DNA of 64,000 nucleotides, from assembly GCF_000967245.1 (NCBI RefSeq), contig NZ_KQ033878.1, positions 186,001-250,000 on the forward strand, given 5' to 3'. This DNA comes from Bombilactobacillus mellis (GTDB lineage: Bacteria > Bacillota > Bacilli > Lactobacillales > Lactobacillaceae). Positions 41,614-51,569 of the stretch are shown here, piece after piece. A program made the translations under genes and the position numbers. The notes beneath the pieces were generated by a model, which made no database searches, had not been told where the DNA came from, and saw only the letters and a list, made by a program, of their open reading frames with translations. Every line of letters starts with the position of its first letter. Within the stretch, counting starts at the first letter, position 1.

Positions 41614-42642
41614 TTAGGCCTCCTGTGATTTAAAATGTTTATTACCCGCTGACTTATTTAAACGGTTCATATAAGCAGCACCTAAACCAGATGCTGTAAA
41701 ACCCTGCGCTAAAATATATTTAATCTGCGGGTCCAAATCAAATTTTCGTAAAGCTGCAAACAACAAATGACTCGCTGAATCCAAATTACTGCCTAACGAA
41801 AAAGTGGCTCTGGCAGCTGTCAAATCTATTTGGTCTAAAACCGACTGTTCTGCCATAACTGCAAATGGTTGGTTTTGCTGTTTCACCCAAGATAAAGCGG
41901 GCTCAAAATCCTCAACCGTATCCACAATAACTACTTGAGCTTGAGGCGCGTAATGTTTATATTTCATTCCGGGAGCCTTAGGAATTTCTCCGGGCTGAAC
42001 TTTATGATGGTCACTTTGTACTGTGCCAATAACTTCCTGTAGCTGTTGTTGAGAAACAGCTCCCGGACGTAAAATGGTTGGTATGCTGCTAGTTAAATCT
42101 AATACTGTAGATTCCAGCCCTACTCTTGTAGGTCCATCATCAAGAATGCCACTAATTTTACCTTGCAGATCATGGTAAACATGCTGAGCTAAAGTTGGAC
42201 TAGGTTTACCTGAGGTATTTGCCGACGGCCCAACAAGAGGACGACCTAAAGTACTGATGAGATTTAAAGTAGCCTTATTATCCGGCATTCTAAAAGCCAC
42301 CGTATCCAAACCACCGGTTACTGTTTTAGACAAAGTACCGGCTTTAACCGGCAGAATAATAGTTAACGGACCTGGCCAAAAGTTGTCCATTAATTTTAAA
42401 GCTAGGGATTTATCGGCCACATCCGCATACTGCCACACCATTTGAGGTGAATCCACGTGCACAATTAAAGGATTATCACTGGGGCGTCCCTTAGCTTCAT
42501 ATACCGATTGCGCAGCTTGAGGGTTAGTCGCATCGGCACCTAAACCATAAACTGTTTCGGTTGGAAAAGCGACTAATTTGCCTTCCGCTAACCATTGGGC
42601 TGCTTGGGAAATTTGTTCTGGCGATAGAATTGTAGTTTTCAT
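41614..42642 (-). CDS. tsaC: L-threonylcarbamoyladenylate synthase (Sua5/YwlC type)
   Basis: A 342-residue enzyme of the long Sua5 type: an N-terminal YrdC-like domain ([29 protein letters not shown]) and a C-terminal Sua5 domain from about residue 230 ([17 protein letters not shown]). It makes threonylcarbamoyl-AMP for t6A37 in ANN-decoding tRNAs. Its start overlaps the prmC stop by 4 bp, the usual prfA-prmC-tsaC order. Confidence 0.95.
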   Translation of the reverse strand: MKTTILSPEQISQAAQWLAEGKLVAFPTETVYGLGADATNPQAAQSVYEAKGRPSDNPLIVHVDSPQMVWQYADVADKSLALKLMDNFWPGPLTIILPVKAGTLSKTVTGGLDTVAFRMPDNKATLNLISTLGRPLVGPSANTSGKPSPTLAQHVYHDLQGKISGILDDGPTRVGLESTVLDLTSSIPTILRPGAVSQQQLQEVIGTVQSDHHKVQPGEIPKAPGMKYKHYAPQAQVVIVDTVEDFEPALSWVKQQNQPFAVMAEQSVLDQIDLTAARATFSLGSNLDSASHLLFAALRKFDLDPQIKYILAQGFTASGLGAAYMNRLNKSAGNKHFKSQEA

Positions 42643-43490
42643 TTTTTCACCTCTTTTCGTTGTAAACGCAAAAACCGGGGATGATTAGCCACATCATGGA
42701 AAAAATCAATTTGCCAATTTGGTAATTGCTCTTGAAATATTTTACTAATTTTTTCTTGCTGTTGAAAGCCAAATTCCAAATAAATTTTGCCCTGCGGTTT
42801 TAAAAATTGCTCTATCTGCGAAAAAACTCGCCGGTAAAAGACTAATCCGGATTCTGAAGCAAACAAGGCTTGATGGGGTTCAAAATTTACTACTGAAGAA
42901 TCCATTAATTCAATTTCTGAAGTTGCTATATATGGTGGATTAAATACAATCAGATCAAATTGCTGCTCTTGGACCGGTTGAAATAGATCTCCTATTACAA
43001 ATTTAATTGGCAAATGATACTGGTAACTATTTTGCTGTGCTATTTGGACAGCTGCCGGTGAAATATCCGTTGCTGTCAAATTCTGATAATTTCCTTCTAA
43101 TCCTAAAGTAATTACTAAAGCTCCCGATCCCGTGCCTAATTCCAGTAAATCAACCGCAGTCGGATTATCCTGCAAAATCTGAGCAATCATAGCTTCACTA
43201 TCTTGGCGGGGAATTAAAGTATCAGAAGAAACCTTAAATTTCCGTCCGTAAAACCAAGCATAGCCTAAAACATATTGCGCTGGCCAGCCTGCTGCTACTA
43301 GGTCGATATCTTGTTGATAAACTTTTTGTAAAGTTGTCGGCATTAAATCTTTTTGATGCAAAGAAAATTGGGTCCAGTTCCACCCCGTCAATTCCAATAG
43401 TAAATACCGGGCACTTTCTTGATCTTGATGTTGTTTTTCTAACATTAAAAAAGCCCGCTTAAGGGCATTAATATAGCTTAGTCTCTCCAT
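42639..43490 (-). CDS. prmC: Release factor glutamine methyltransferase PrmC
   Basis: A 283-residue AdoMet-dependent enzyme that methylates the GGQ glutamine of release factors. It has an N-terminal helical domain, the AdoMet motif [15 protein letters not shown] and the catalytic NPPY in FNPPYIAT. It overlaps its substrate gene prfA by 23 bp and tsaC by 4 bp. Confidence 0.95.
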   Translation of the reverse strand: MERLSYINALKRAFLMLEKQHQDQESARYLLLELTGWNWTQFSLHQKDLMPTTLQKVYQQDIDLVAAGWPAQYVLGYAWFYGRKFKVSSDTLIPRQDSEAMIAQILQDNPTAVDLLELGTGSGALVITLGLEGNYQNLTATDISPAAVQIAQQNSYQYHLPIKFVIGDLFQPVQEQQFDLIVFNPPYIATSEIELMDSSVVNFEPHQALFASESGLVFYRRVFSQIEQFLKPQGKIYLEFGFQQQEKISKIFQEQLPNWQIDFFHDVANHPRFLRLQRKEVKK

Positions 43491-44565
43491 TTTGGATACG
43501 CTCCAGCTTTTTAGTCTGATCAGACAAAATTAAAGCATCAATAATCTCATCCAATTGACCATTCATAATTTTATCTAATTTATTCAAAGATAAACCAATA
43601 CGATGATCAGTTACCCGATTTTGCGGATAGTTATAGGTACGAATACGTTCGGATCGATCGCCCGTACCGACGGCAGATTTACGCTCAGCATCATACTCAC
43701 TTTGGTTTTGGGATTCATAATAATCATAAACACGGGAACGTAAAATCTGCATTGCCTTCTCGCGATTTTGCTGCTGAGAACGTTGATCCTGCATCGCAAC
43801 AACAATCCCAGTCGGAATATGAGTCATTCTTACGGCAGAAGAAGTCTTGTTGATATGCTGGCCTCCGGCTCCTGAAGAACGATAGACATCAACACGGATA
43901 TCTTTGGGATCAATTTCCAAATCTACTTCATCATATTCCGGCATTACTGCGACTGTGGCCGTTGATGTATGAACCCTACCGGCAGATTCCGTTGTTGGAA
44001 TTCTTTGCACACGATGGGCTCCATTTTCAAATTTCAATTTGGAAAAAACCTTTTTACCGGAAATCATTATCGCAACTTCTTTATAGCCGCCAACTTCGGT
44101 TTTATTTTCGTCAATAATTTCAAATTGCCAATTTTGCCGCTCTGCATAACGTTCATACATATTTAAGAGATCGCCCGCAAACAAACTGGCCTCATCGCCA
44201 CCGGCAGCCCCACGAATTTCCATAATAATATTCTTATCATCATTAGGATCTTGTGGAATCATTAAAACTTTAATGTTTTCTTCTACAGCGGCCAACTGCT
44301 CTTCTTGCTCAGAAATTTCTTCTTTAGCCAAATCTTCTAATTCAGGATCCTTACTTTCATTAAGAACCTCTTTACTTTGCTCAATATCAGATTTTAGTTG
44401 CTGGTACTTTTTATATTCAGTAACCACCTTTGCCATGTCAGCTGCTTCTTTAGAAATTTTCAAATAACGCGGAGTATCATTAATTACTTCAGGGTCACTC
44501 ATCATTTCTTGTAGTTCATCATAGCGTTCAACTAAACCTTCCAATTGATCAAAAATTTTATCCAC
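43468..44565 (-). CDS. prfA: Peptide chain release factor 1
   Basis: A 365-residue RF1 that reads UAA and UAG. The anticodon-like PxT is in VQRIPTTES and the catalytic GGQ in [11 protein letters not shown] chose the GTG at 44565 ([11 protein letters not shown]), 5 bp after GGGGC; the frame opens at a GTG four codons earlier. It is followed by overlapping prmC. Confidence 0.96.
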   Translation of the reverse strand: MDKIFDQLEGLVERYDELQEMMSDPEVINDTPRYLKISKEAADMAKVVTEYKKYQQLKSDIEQSKEVLNESKDPELEDLAKEEISEQEEQLAAVEENIKVLMIPQDPNDDKNIIMEIRGAAGGDEASLFAGDLLNMYERYAERQNWQFEIIDENKTEVGGYKEVAIMISGKKVFSKLKFENGAHRVQRIPTTESAGRVHTSTATVAVMPEYDEVDLEIDPKDIRVDVYRSSGAGGQHINKTSSAVRMTHIPTGIVVAMQDQRSQQQNREKAMQILRSRVYDYYESQNQSEYDAERKSAVGTGDRSERIRTYNYPQNRVTDHRIGLSLNKLDKIMNGQLDEIIDALILSDQTKKLERIQNGETKLY

Positions 44566-44580
44566 ATTCAGCCCCACTTT

Positions 44581-45159
44581 CTAAATTTTATCTAACGGCG
44601 GATTCAAATAGTGCTTACGGCAAACCGGATAGTAACTTTCATTGCCGCCAATTTGGATTTGCTCGCCGCCATAATCCGCTTGTCCATTGGTAATTCTTAA
44701 ATTCATAGTCGCCTTTTTGCGACAAAACCAGCAGATAGTTTTCATTTCTTCAATTTTATCAGCGTAAATTAATAAGGCCTCACTTCCAGCAAATAAATGA
44801 TTTTGAGAATCATTTTTTAGACCAAATGCCATTACCGGAATTCCCAATTCGTCAACAACTGCAGCCGCCTGTTTGACTTGGTCAACAGTCAAAAACTGCG
44901 CTTCATCAATTAAAATGCAGGCAGCTTGCGGACATTGATTTTGAACCACAGTATAAATATTTGTATCAGCCTGTAGCGCCACCGCTTTTCTACTTAAGCC
45001 AATACGACTGGCAATCTGGCCCTGACCGTTACGCGTATCCAAACTACTAGTCATTAGTAATACTTGTTTGCCCTGCTCTTCATAATTATGGGCAACTTTG
45101 AGTACTTCAATGGATTTGCCGGCATTCATTGCGCCATAGCGAAAAAATAATTGCGCCAA
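44581..45159 (-). CDS. tdk: Thymidine kinase
   Basis: A 192-residue type II thymidine kinase. P-loop YGAMNAGKS is at the N terminus, with DEAQF and the zinc-binding lasso ([10 protein letters not shown], then PVCRKHY). It salvages thymidine for DNA synthesis. It is first in the tdk-prfA-prmC-tsaC-upp string. A TATAAT and other AT-rich elements lie in the divergent region shared with murT. Confidence 0.95.
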   Translation of the reverse strand: MAQLFFRYGAMNAGKSIEVLKVAHNYEEQGKQVLLMTSSLDTRNGQGQIASRIGLSRKAVALQADTNIYTVVQNQCPQAACILIDEAQFLTVDQVKQAAAVVDELGIPVMAFGLKNDSQNHLFAGSEALLIYADKIEEMKTICWFCRKKATMNLRITNGQADYGGEQIQIGGNESYYPVCRKHYLNPPLDKI

Positions 45160-45295
45160 CTTTTAGGCCCCTTTCACATCATCACTGCTTTAATTATACT
45201 TAAATTTACATAAAGTTCCACAATTCTTCCATATAAAACTGTAAAGTAGTATAAAATATATGGTATTATTTCTCAGTAAAGAGAGGAAAGTTTTT

Positions 45296-46642
45296 ATGAG
45301 CCTAAAATCAAAATTAGCTATCGGTTTGGGAAAGACTTCTTATCAAATCTTGCATAATGGCTTCCATCGCGGCAGCTCCTTACCGGGAAAACTGGCATAT
45401 CGTTTAGATCCCAAAGTGTTACAAGATTTGAGCCAAGATTATAAGATCATTCTTGTGACCGGAACCAATGGCAAAACCTTAACCACAGCATTGATTACTA
45501 AAATTTTACAACAAAAGTATCATTATGTTTTAACTAATCCCACAGGCTCGAATATGATTCAAGGTATTACCTCAGCGTTTTTAGCACAATCCAGTCAACA
45601 GTCCCCGGCTAAAAAAATTGCAGTGCTGGAAGTTGATGAAGCTAATGTAGCCCCTATTTGTGAAGCTATGACGCCGAGTGTTTTTGTTTTAACTAATATT
45701 TTTCGAGACCAAATGGATCGTTATGGCGAAATTTATACTACGTTTGAAAAAATTGTAGCGGGCATTAAAAAAGCCCCGCAAGCCAAGCTCATTATCAACG
45801 CTGATGCTTCTATTTTTAATTCGATTGATCTGCCTAATCCAAAAATTTATTATGGTTTTAGTGATGATGGCCACCAAAATCAGGATCTCAGGGCCAAATT
45901 CAACGTTGATGGAATTTTATGCCCCCAGTGTCAGCATATCATGCACTATCATCTGATAACTTATGCAAATCTTGGCAGTTATTTCTGTCCTAACTGTCAC
46001 TATGAACGGCCGCAGTTAGATTATCAAGTTACTGCAGTAGAACAATTATTGCCTAATCGTTCTACTTTTACAATTGATGGCAATACATTCTCTATTAATA
46101 TTGGCGGAATGTATAATATTTATAATGCGCTAGCTGCCTATGCCACTGGTCGCACTTTAGGTGTTAGTGTGGCAGAAATTCACCAAGCTTTTCAAGCTGA
46201 TGAACAGGTTTTCGGGCGCCAAGAGGTTATTTCTTTAGGAAACAAACAATTAACCATTATTTTAGTCAAAAATCCAGTAGGTTTAAATCAAGTTCTTGCT
46301 ACTTTAGAAACTGATCCTGACAGTTATTGCCTCGGCTTTTTGTTAAATGCCAATTATGCTGATGGAATTGATACCAGTTGGATTTGGGATGGGGATTTTG
46401 AAGATTTGCCTTTTGAAAAAATCAACCCCATTATTACTGGTGGCGAACGCTGGCAAGATATCAATCTGCGCTTTAAAATTGCTGGAGTGTCCACTCAGCA
46501 GTTACAACACGCCACTGATTTAGACCAATTTATTAGTGCTTTAAAACAGCAGCCACAAACAAAAATTTATGTGCTTGCTACCTATACTGCGATGCTGCAA
46601 TTACGCCAAAAACTTATTAATAGCGGTGATATAAAACAATAA
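45296..46642 (+). CDS. murT: Lipid II isoglutaminyl synthase ligase subunit MurT
   Basis: A 448-residue Mur-ligase-type protein. The P-loop TGTNGKT is at residues 55-61. Four zinc-ribbon cysteines (209, 212, 231, 234) sit in an inserted segment, and a C-terminal DUF1727 domain has ADGIDTSWIWDGDFE. MurT with the amidotransferase GatD amidates the D-Glu of lipid II. GAGAGGAAAG precedes the ATG at 45296; a longer frame to 45260 is not supported. gatD, normally next, is absent here and a terminator follows within 20 bp. Confidence 0.92.
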   Translation: MSLKSKLAIGLGKTSYQILHNGFHRGSSLPGKLAYRLDPKVLQDLSQDYKIILVTGTNGKTLTTALITKILQQKYHYVLTNPTGSNMIQGITSAFLAQSSQQSPAKKIAVLEVDEANVAPICEAMTPSVFVLTNIFRDQMDRYGEIYTTFEKIVAGIKKAPQAKLIINADASIFNSIDLPNPKIYYGFSDDGHQNQDLRAKFNVDGILCPQCQHIMHYHLITYANLGSYFCPNCHYERPQLDYQVTAVEQLLPNRSTFTIDGNTFSINIGGMYNIYNALAAYATGRTLGVSVAEIHQAFQADEQVFGRQEVISLGNKQLTIILVKNPVGLNQVLATLETDPDSYCLGFLLNANYADGIDTSWIWDGDFEDLPFEKINPIITGGERWQDINLRFKIAGVSTQQLQHATDLDQFISALKQQPQTKIYVLATYTAMLQLRQKLINSGDIKQ

Positions 46643-46660
46643 GATAAATCAGACTATTTT

Positions 46661-46688
46661 AAAGCGGTGCATAGAAGCGCCGCTTTTT
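46661..46688 (+). terminator. murT terminator
   Basis: A 10-bp stem (AAAGCGGTGC and GCGCCGCTTT) with loop ATAGAA and five T. Confidence 0.88.
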
Positions 46689-46761
46689 AACGTTAGGACG
46701 ATTAAAAACCTGATTAACAAAGAAATAAAGTAATTTCTAAATCAAAAGCCTTCTATAAAAA

Positions 46762-46941
46762 CTAGTCGCCGAATTTAAAGGATAACCGTCGCTTAGTAAA
46801 AAATTTTGCTAGCATTGTATTTATTATTGATACCAGACATTGGAAAAAATTCGCCCGATTGAAGGGTAAAATCGCATAAAGTTCACCCTCTAACTCCTCC
46901 AAAAAAGAAAACTTTATTCCTGATTGTAGATACTCAATAGA
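46762..46941 (-). other. Open frame in gene-poor spacer, possible gene remnant
   Basis: The spacer 46689-46966 holds no recognised gene. On the minus strand one frame is open for 59 codons and reads like protein (for example FSFLEELEGELYAILPFNRA), but it has no good start codon and starts and ends at TAG. It may be the remains of a decayed gene. I cannot assign a family. Confidence 0.25.
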
Positions 46942-46966
46942 CTATGATCATTATCAACCTAAAAAT

Positions 46967-46991
46967 TCTCAGGATAAAAATTACCCTGAGA
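46967..46991 (-). terminator. Terminator of the serine hydrolase gene
   Basis: Minus strand: TCTCAGG and CCTGAGA arms around an AT-rich loop, followed by a T-rich tract, just after the hydrolase stop codon. Confidence 0.75.
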
Positions 46992-47008
46992 GACATTCTA
47001 ATTAAAAT

Positions 47009-47995
47009 TTAGCTTTGTAAAAACAATTCCATAATTGCATTGCGAGCACTTAAAAAACGTTGATTATTATTAAAAGGATGCACTCGATTACTTAAAACAA
47101 TCAACGCCCGCTGCCGTTGACGGTCAATCGCTAGAAAATTACCAGTATAACCCGTATGATATAAGACAGCTTCACCTAGGCAATTCCAGCGTAAATCCCA
47201 ACCAAAAGAACGGCCCGGCAATACCGGTGTAAAACTGTGAAATAATTTTTTAATAGTAGCATCCTGAATCGGAGCTTGGGTGATTGTCAATTGGCCCAGC
47301 ATAAATTGACTAAAACGGATTACATCATTTAAACTCGCAAATAACCCTGCTGAACCACAATGGCAACCAAGCTGCTGGGCTTTGGGATCTTGTACAACTC
47401 CCTGCAGATTTTTTCCCGTTTTACTGCTGGTGATAACGCAATTATGGGGCTGGGGCTGAAACGTGGCAGTTGTTAAACCTAAAGGCTGCAAAACCACCTG
47501 CTCAATTACTGATTGTACTGGTTGATGGTAGATTTTTTCAATTATTAATCCTGCTAAAATAGGACCCGTATCGGTATATTTAATTACTTGATTAAAATTC
47601 GAAGTTACCGGCAGTTTCACCAAGGCTTTTATTAATTCTCTGCCACTTAGACAATCACGTTGCGGTATATATCCTTGAATACCGGAAGTATGGGTCATTA
47701 AATGACGTAACGTTACCCGTTTATCCGTAAACTCCGGTAAGTACTGACAAATGGCAGTTTCTGTACTCAAAACCCTTTGTTCAATCAGATGTAATAAAAC
47801 CGTCGTTGTTCCGATAACTTTAGTTAAAGAAGCCAAATCATATAAAGGATTAGCTGGTAAAGCTGTTTCTTGCGGTAACCAGGTATTAAGCCCTACTTGC
47901 CGGCGCTCAAGATGATCAGCCGTTAAATAAGCAAAACTAATTCCCGGAACAACCTGCTGAGAAACTAACGCGTTTATTTTATCGATAAGATACAT
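47009..47995 (-). CDS. Serine hydrolase of the beta-lactamase (class C) family
   Basis: A 328-residue penicillin-binding-fold hydrolase. The nucleophile SxxK is SLTK at 56-59, the second motif is Y140-T-D, THTSG is at 101-105, and HTGYTG near residue 280 serves as the third motif. There is no signal peptide or membrane helix, so it is probably cytoplasmic; such proteins include esterases and D-amino peptidases rather than true beta-lactamases. It follows the ABC exporter genes at 6 bp and may share their transcript. Confidence 0.88.
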   Translation of the reverse strand: MYLIDKINALVSQQVVPGISFAYLTADHLERRQVGLNTWLPQETALPANPLYDLASLTKVIGTTTVLLHLIEQRVLSTETAICQYLPEFTDKRVTLRHLMTHTSGIQGYIPQRDCLSGRELIKALVKLPVTSNFNQVIKYTDTGPILAGLIIEKIYHQPVQSVIEQVVLQPLGLTTATFQPQPHNCVITSSKTGKNLQGVVQDPKAQQLGCHCGSAGLFASLNDVIRFSQFMLGQLTITQAPIQDATIKKLFHSFTPVLPGRSFGWDLRWNCLGEAVLYHTGYTGNFLAIDRQRQRALIVLSNRVHPFNNNQRFLSARNAIMELFLQS

Positions 47996-48001
47996 CTTTT
48001 A

Positions 48002-49846
48002 TTAACCTAAATTTTTAATATTGCCACTAAATTGAGAATTATATAAATCAGCATAAAAACCTTTTTGTTCCAATAATTGCTGATGATTACCGGTTTCAAT
48101 AATTGAACCATGATTCATTACAATAATCTTATCAGCATCTTGAATGGTAGACAAGCGATGGGCCACAACAAAGCTGGTACGACCTTGTAATAATCTCTGC
48201 ATGGCGTGTTGAATTTGAAATTCAGTTCTAGTATCTACTGAAGAAGTTGCCTCATCCAAAATAAGAATCTCGGGGTTAGCTACAAATGCGCGGGCAATAG
48301 TCAATAATTGTCTTTGTCCTTGAGATATATTAGAGGCTGCTTCATTGAGAATGGTTTCATAGCCCTGCGGCAATTGTCGAACAAATTCATCCACATGAGC
48401 GGCTTGAGCGGCCCGCAAAATATCCGCTTTTGTAGCATTTTCCCGGCCATATTTTAAATTATCATAAATCGAACCTGTAAATAACCAAGTGTCTTGGAGC
48501 ACCATTGCTAAATGCTGACGTAACTGGTCCCGACTGAAATTACGAATATCACGGCCCCGCAGTTTAATAGAACCACCTTTAATATCATAAAAACGTTCTA
48601 ATAAGTTAATAATGGTCGTTTTACCCGCTCCAGTAGGACCCACAATTGCTACCATTTCTCCCGGATCAACTGCTAAAGAATAATCTTTAATTAAAAGCTC
48701 TTGATCAGCATAACCAAATTGAACATGATCAAAAGTAATTAATTTATCAGTTGGTTGATCGGCTATGTCGACATGAGTTGCCTCCATTGGCGGTTCATCT
48801 AAAACAGCAAAAATTCTTTCAGCAGAGGCTATCGTCGCTTGAATAGTATTAGCTAAATTGGCTAATTGAGTAATCGGCTGGGCAAATTGTTGCATATATT
48901 GTAAAAACGCCTGAATATTACCAATAGGCAGCCGATTATTTGCTACTTGAATACCGCCATAAATCGCAGCTACTACATAGCCTAAATTATTAACCAACGC
49001 CATCAAGGGCATCATAATTCCAGCTAACAGCTGAGCTTTAAAACCAGACTGATATAAGCGCTGATTTTCTTTTTCAAATTGCTGTAAGGCAATTTTCTCA
49101 TGATTAAAAGCTTTAACTTCTAAATGACCAGCATAATTTTCCTCAACCTGGTTATTCAAAAGACCTAAAGATTTTTGTTGGGCGGCAAAGGCCTTTTGTG
49201 AATGAGGAGCAATAACCCCGGTTACAATTAAGCTTAAAGGGATCGTAATCAAGGCAATTAAAGTTAATTGCCAACTAATAGAAAACATCATCCATATAGT
49301 ACCTATCAAGGTAACACAACTAGTAATCAACTGTGTTACACTTTGCTGTAAAGTAGCTGCTATATTATCCATATCATTAATGGCCCGCGACATAATATCA
49401 CCGTTATTATGAGTGTCATAATAACTAATCGGTAAATACCGCATTTTTTGTTTTAAGTCTTTACGTAACTTATATACCGTCTGTTGAGAGATTCGGGTCA
49501 TTAAAATTTGCTGCAAAAAACTAAAGACAGCCGCTATCAGGTAAAACGCTGCTATTAGTAATAAAATCTGCTCAATTCTACCAAAATTAATCGGGTATCT
49601 GCTAACATCCAATCCAGCCTTTTGGCGAGTAATACCTGTTACTACTCCCTTATAGATCTCGGTAGTGGCTTGTCCTAATACCTTGGGGGTGACAATCTGA
49701 AAAATAGTTGAGGCGATGGCCAAAAGAACCACGATCACCAAAGATAAAATATAACTGGACATGTAATGAATTAAACGTACTAAAGTACCCCAAAAATTCT
49801 TGGCTCTATTACTGTTCTGAAAATTATGTGGCCGATGACTAGTCAT
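48002..49846 (-). CDS. ABC exporter half-transporter, canonical Walker B subunit
   Basis: A 614-residue fusion of six transmembrane helices (to about 340) and an ATPase domain. Walker A is GPTGAGKTT and Walker B LILDEATSSVD with the catalytic Glu, but the signature reads NISQGQRQ instead of LSGGQ. This is the pattern of the BmrD/LmrD-like partner in heterodimeric multidrug exporters. I chose the ATG at 49846 after GGGGGCGG; it overlaps the preceding half-transporter gene by 8 bp. Confidence 0.93.
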   Translation of the reverse strand: MTSHRPHNFQNSNRAKNFWGTLVRLIHYMSSYILSLVIVVLLAIASTIFQIVTPKVLGQATTEIYKGVVTGITRQKAGLDVSRYPINFGRIEQILLLIAAFYLIAAVFSFLQQILMTRISQQTVYKLRKDLKQKMRYLPISYYDTHNNGDIMSRAINDMDNIAATLQQSVTQLITSCVTLIGTIWMMFSISWQLTLIALITIPLSLIVTGVIAPHSQKAFAAQQKSLGLLNNQVEENYAGHLEVKAFNHEKIALQQFEKENQRLYQSGFKAQLLAGIMMPLMALVNNLGYVVAAIYGGIQVANNRLPIGNIQAFLQYMQQFAQPITQLANLANTIQATIASAERIFAVLDEPPMEATHVDIADQPTDKLITFDHVQFGYADQELLIKDYSLAVDPGEMVAIVGPTGAGKTTIINLLERFYDIKGGSIKLRGRDIRNFSRDQLRQHLAMVLQDTWLFTGSIYDNLKYGRENATKADILRAAQAAHVDEFVRQLPQGYETILNEAASNISQGQRQLLTIARAFVANPEILILDEATSSVDTRTEFQIQHAMQRLLQGRTSFVVAHRLSTIQDADKIIVMNHGSIIETGNHQQLLEQKGFYADLYNSQFSGNIKNLG

Positions 49847-51569
49847 TGATTGCCGCCCCCTTAATTTGCGATTGCATAATTTCTTGATAAGTGGCATTAG
49901 AATCTTTTAACTGTTGATGTGTCCCACAGCCCACCATTTGCCCATGATCTAAAACAACGATCACTTGAGCATCTGCAATAGTGGAAATTCGTTGGCTCAC
50001 AATTACTAAGACTTTCTGTTTTAAGCGCTCATCATTAAGCAAGGCCTTACGCAATAAAGCATCAGTTTTAAAATCTAAAGCAGAAAAAGAATCATCAAAA
50101 ATATAAATCGAAGCATCCTTAACTAAAGCCCGGGCGATAGCTAATCTTTGTTTTTGCCCACCAGAAAAATTATCGCCTCCCTGCTCTACTTTAGTGTCTA
50201 ATCCCTGCTCGCTTTTAATAAAATCAGCCGCCTGAGCAATTTCTAGAGCATGCCAAAGTTGTTCATCACTAGCGGTCAAATCTCCATATTTTAAATTATC
50301 CCGGATTGTTCCTTTAAATAACACTGCTTTTTGCGGAACCAATGCTACTTGATTATTAATTTCTTGCAGAGATAAATCTCGCACATCATGCCCATTTAGT
50401 CGCACTTTTCCCGACTGCACATCATAAACACGGGAGATTAAATTAACTAATGTCGTTTTACCAGAACCGGTCCCTCCAATAATCCCTACGGTTTGTCCTG
50501 CGTGCACTTGAAAACTTACATTCTTTACAGCTGGACTTTCTGCTCCCTGATAGCTGAAACTAACCTGAGAAAATTCTAAAGCAGCTGCAGATTGATCCAA
50601 TTTTTTTTCTTGATTATTTTCTTTTAATTCACTTTTCATCTTTAAAATAGTATTAATTCTCGTTGCCGAGGCTTGGGCTCGAGGTACAAATACGAAGATC
50701 ATTGACAACATCATGCAACTCATTAAAATTTGGATGGCATAGGTCATAAAGGCAATCAAATCACCCACTTCCATGCTTCTTTGTGCAATATATTTAGCTC
50801 CCAGCCAAGTAATACTAATATTCATACCGCTCATCACTAGAATTATTAAAGGATACATGGTTGCTATAATTGAAAAAGCTTTTTGTGCATTATGGGTATA
50901 GTCTTGATTAGCGGCATCAAAGCGCTTTTGCTCCCAATCATCACGCCGAAAGGCACGAATCACCCGCACTCCCGTTAAGCCTTCCCGAAACACAAGGTTT
51001 AAGCGGTCAATCTTTTTTTGCATCATCTTAAACAAAGGAACTGCAAAATACATGACTACGCCAACCACAAGAATTAAAACGGGCAAAATAAAAACAAATA
51101 TTTCGGTCAGACGCTGATTTTTTTGATAGGCCATAAAACTGGCCCCAATCATCATAATAGGTGCCATAATCATCATTCGTAACATCATCAACGTGACATT
51201 TTGAATTTGCACAACATCGTTAGTAGTTCGGGTAATGAGTGAAGAAGTCCCAATTTGATCAAATTCATTATTAGACATATAGAGAACTTTACGATAAATA
51301 TCATTACGCAAATTTTGCCCTAATTGTTGGGAAGCTTGAGAAGCCAATAAAACATTAAAAAAAGAAACTACCACAATAAAGATAGAAGCCCCTAACATTC
51401 TTATTCCCGCAATTATGATATAATGGGTGTCACCGCGAGTAATGCCTTTATTAACAATATCTGAGGTAATATTGGGAAGCGCCAAAGTTCCTAAAACCTG
51501 AAGTCCCATAAAAACAATTGCGCCTAAAACACTCCATAGTGAAATTCTTTTTTTCATCACACTGATCAT
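49839..51569 (-). CDS. ABC exporter half-transporter, degenerate Walker B subunit
   Basis: A 576-residue half-transporter: six transmembrane helices, then an ATPase domain with Walker A GGTGSGKTT, signature NFSGGQKQR and Walker B IYIFDDSFSALD, where Asp replaces the catalytic Glu. That is the BmrC/LmrC type and pairs with the downstream subunit. I chose the ATG at 51569 (GGAAGTGA upstream) over one six codons earlier. The substrate cannot be inferred. Confidence 0.93.
   Translation of the reverse strand: MISVMKKRISLWSVLGAIVFMGLQVLGTLALPNITSDIVNKGITRGDTHYIIIAGIRMLGASIFIVVVSFFNVLLASQASQQLGQNLRNDIYRKVLYMSNNEFDQIGTSSLITRTTNDVVQIQNVTLMMLRMMIMAPIMMIGASFMAYQKNQRLTEIFVFILPVLILVVGVVMYFAVPLFKMMQKKIDRLNLVFREGLTGVRVIRAFRRDDWEQKRFDAANQDYTHNAQKAFSIIATMYPLIILVMSGMNISITWLGAKYIAQRSMEVGDLIAFMTYAIQILMSCMMLSMIFVFVPRAQASATRINTILKMKSELKENNQEKKLDQSAAALEFSQVSFSYQGAESPAVKNVSFQVHAGQTVGIIGGTGSGKTTLVNLISRVYDVQSGKVRLNGHDVRDLSLQEINNQVALVPQKAVLFKGTIRDNLKYGDLTASDEQLWHALEIAQAADFIKSEQGLDTKVEQGGDNFSGGQKQRLAIARALVKDASIYIFDDSFSALDFKTDALLRKALLNDERLKQKVLVIVSQRISTIADAQVIVVLDHGQMVGCGTHQQLKDSNATYQEIMQSQIKGAAIND

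Noticed and set aside
46643-47008. Possible gatD downstream of murT
   Set aside because: No frame of suitable length or GatD-like motif is present; a terminator ends the murT transcript first.
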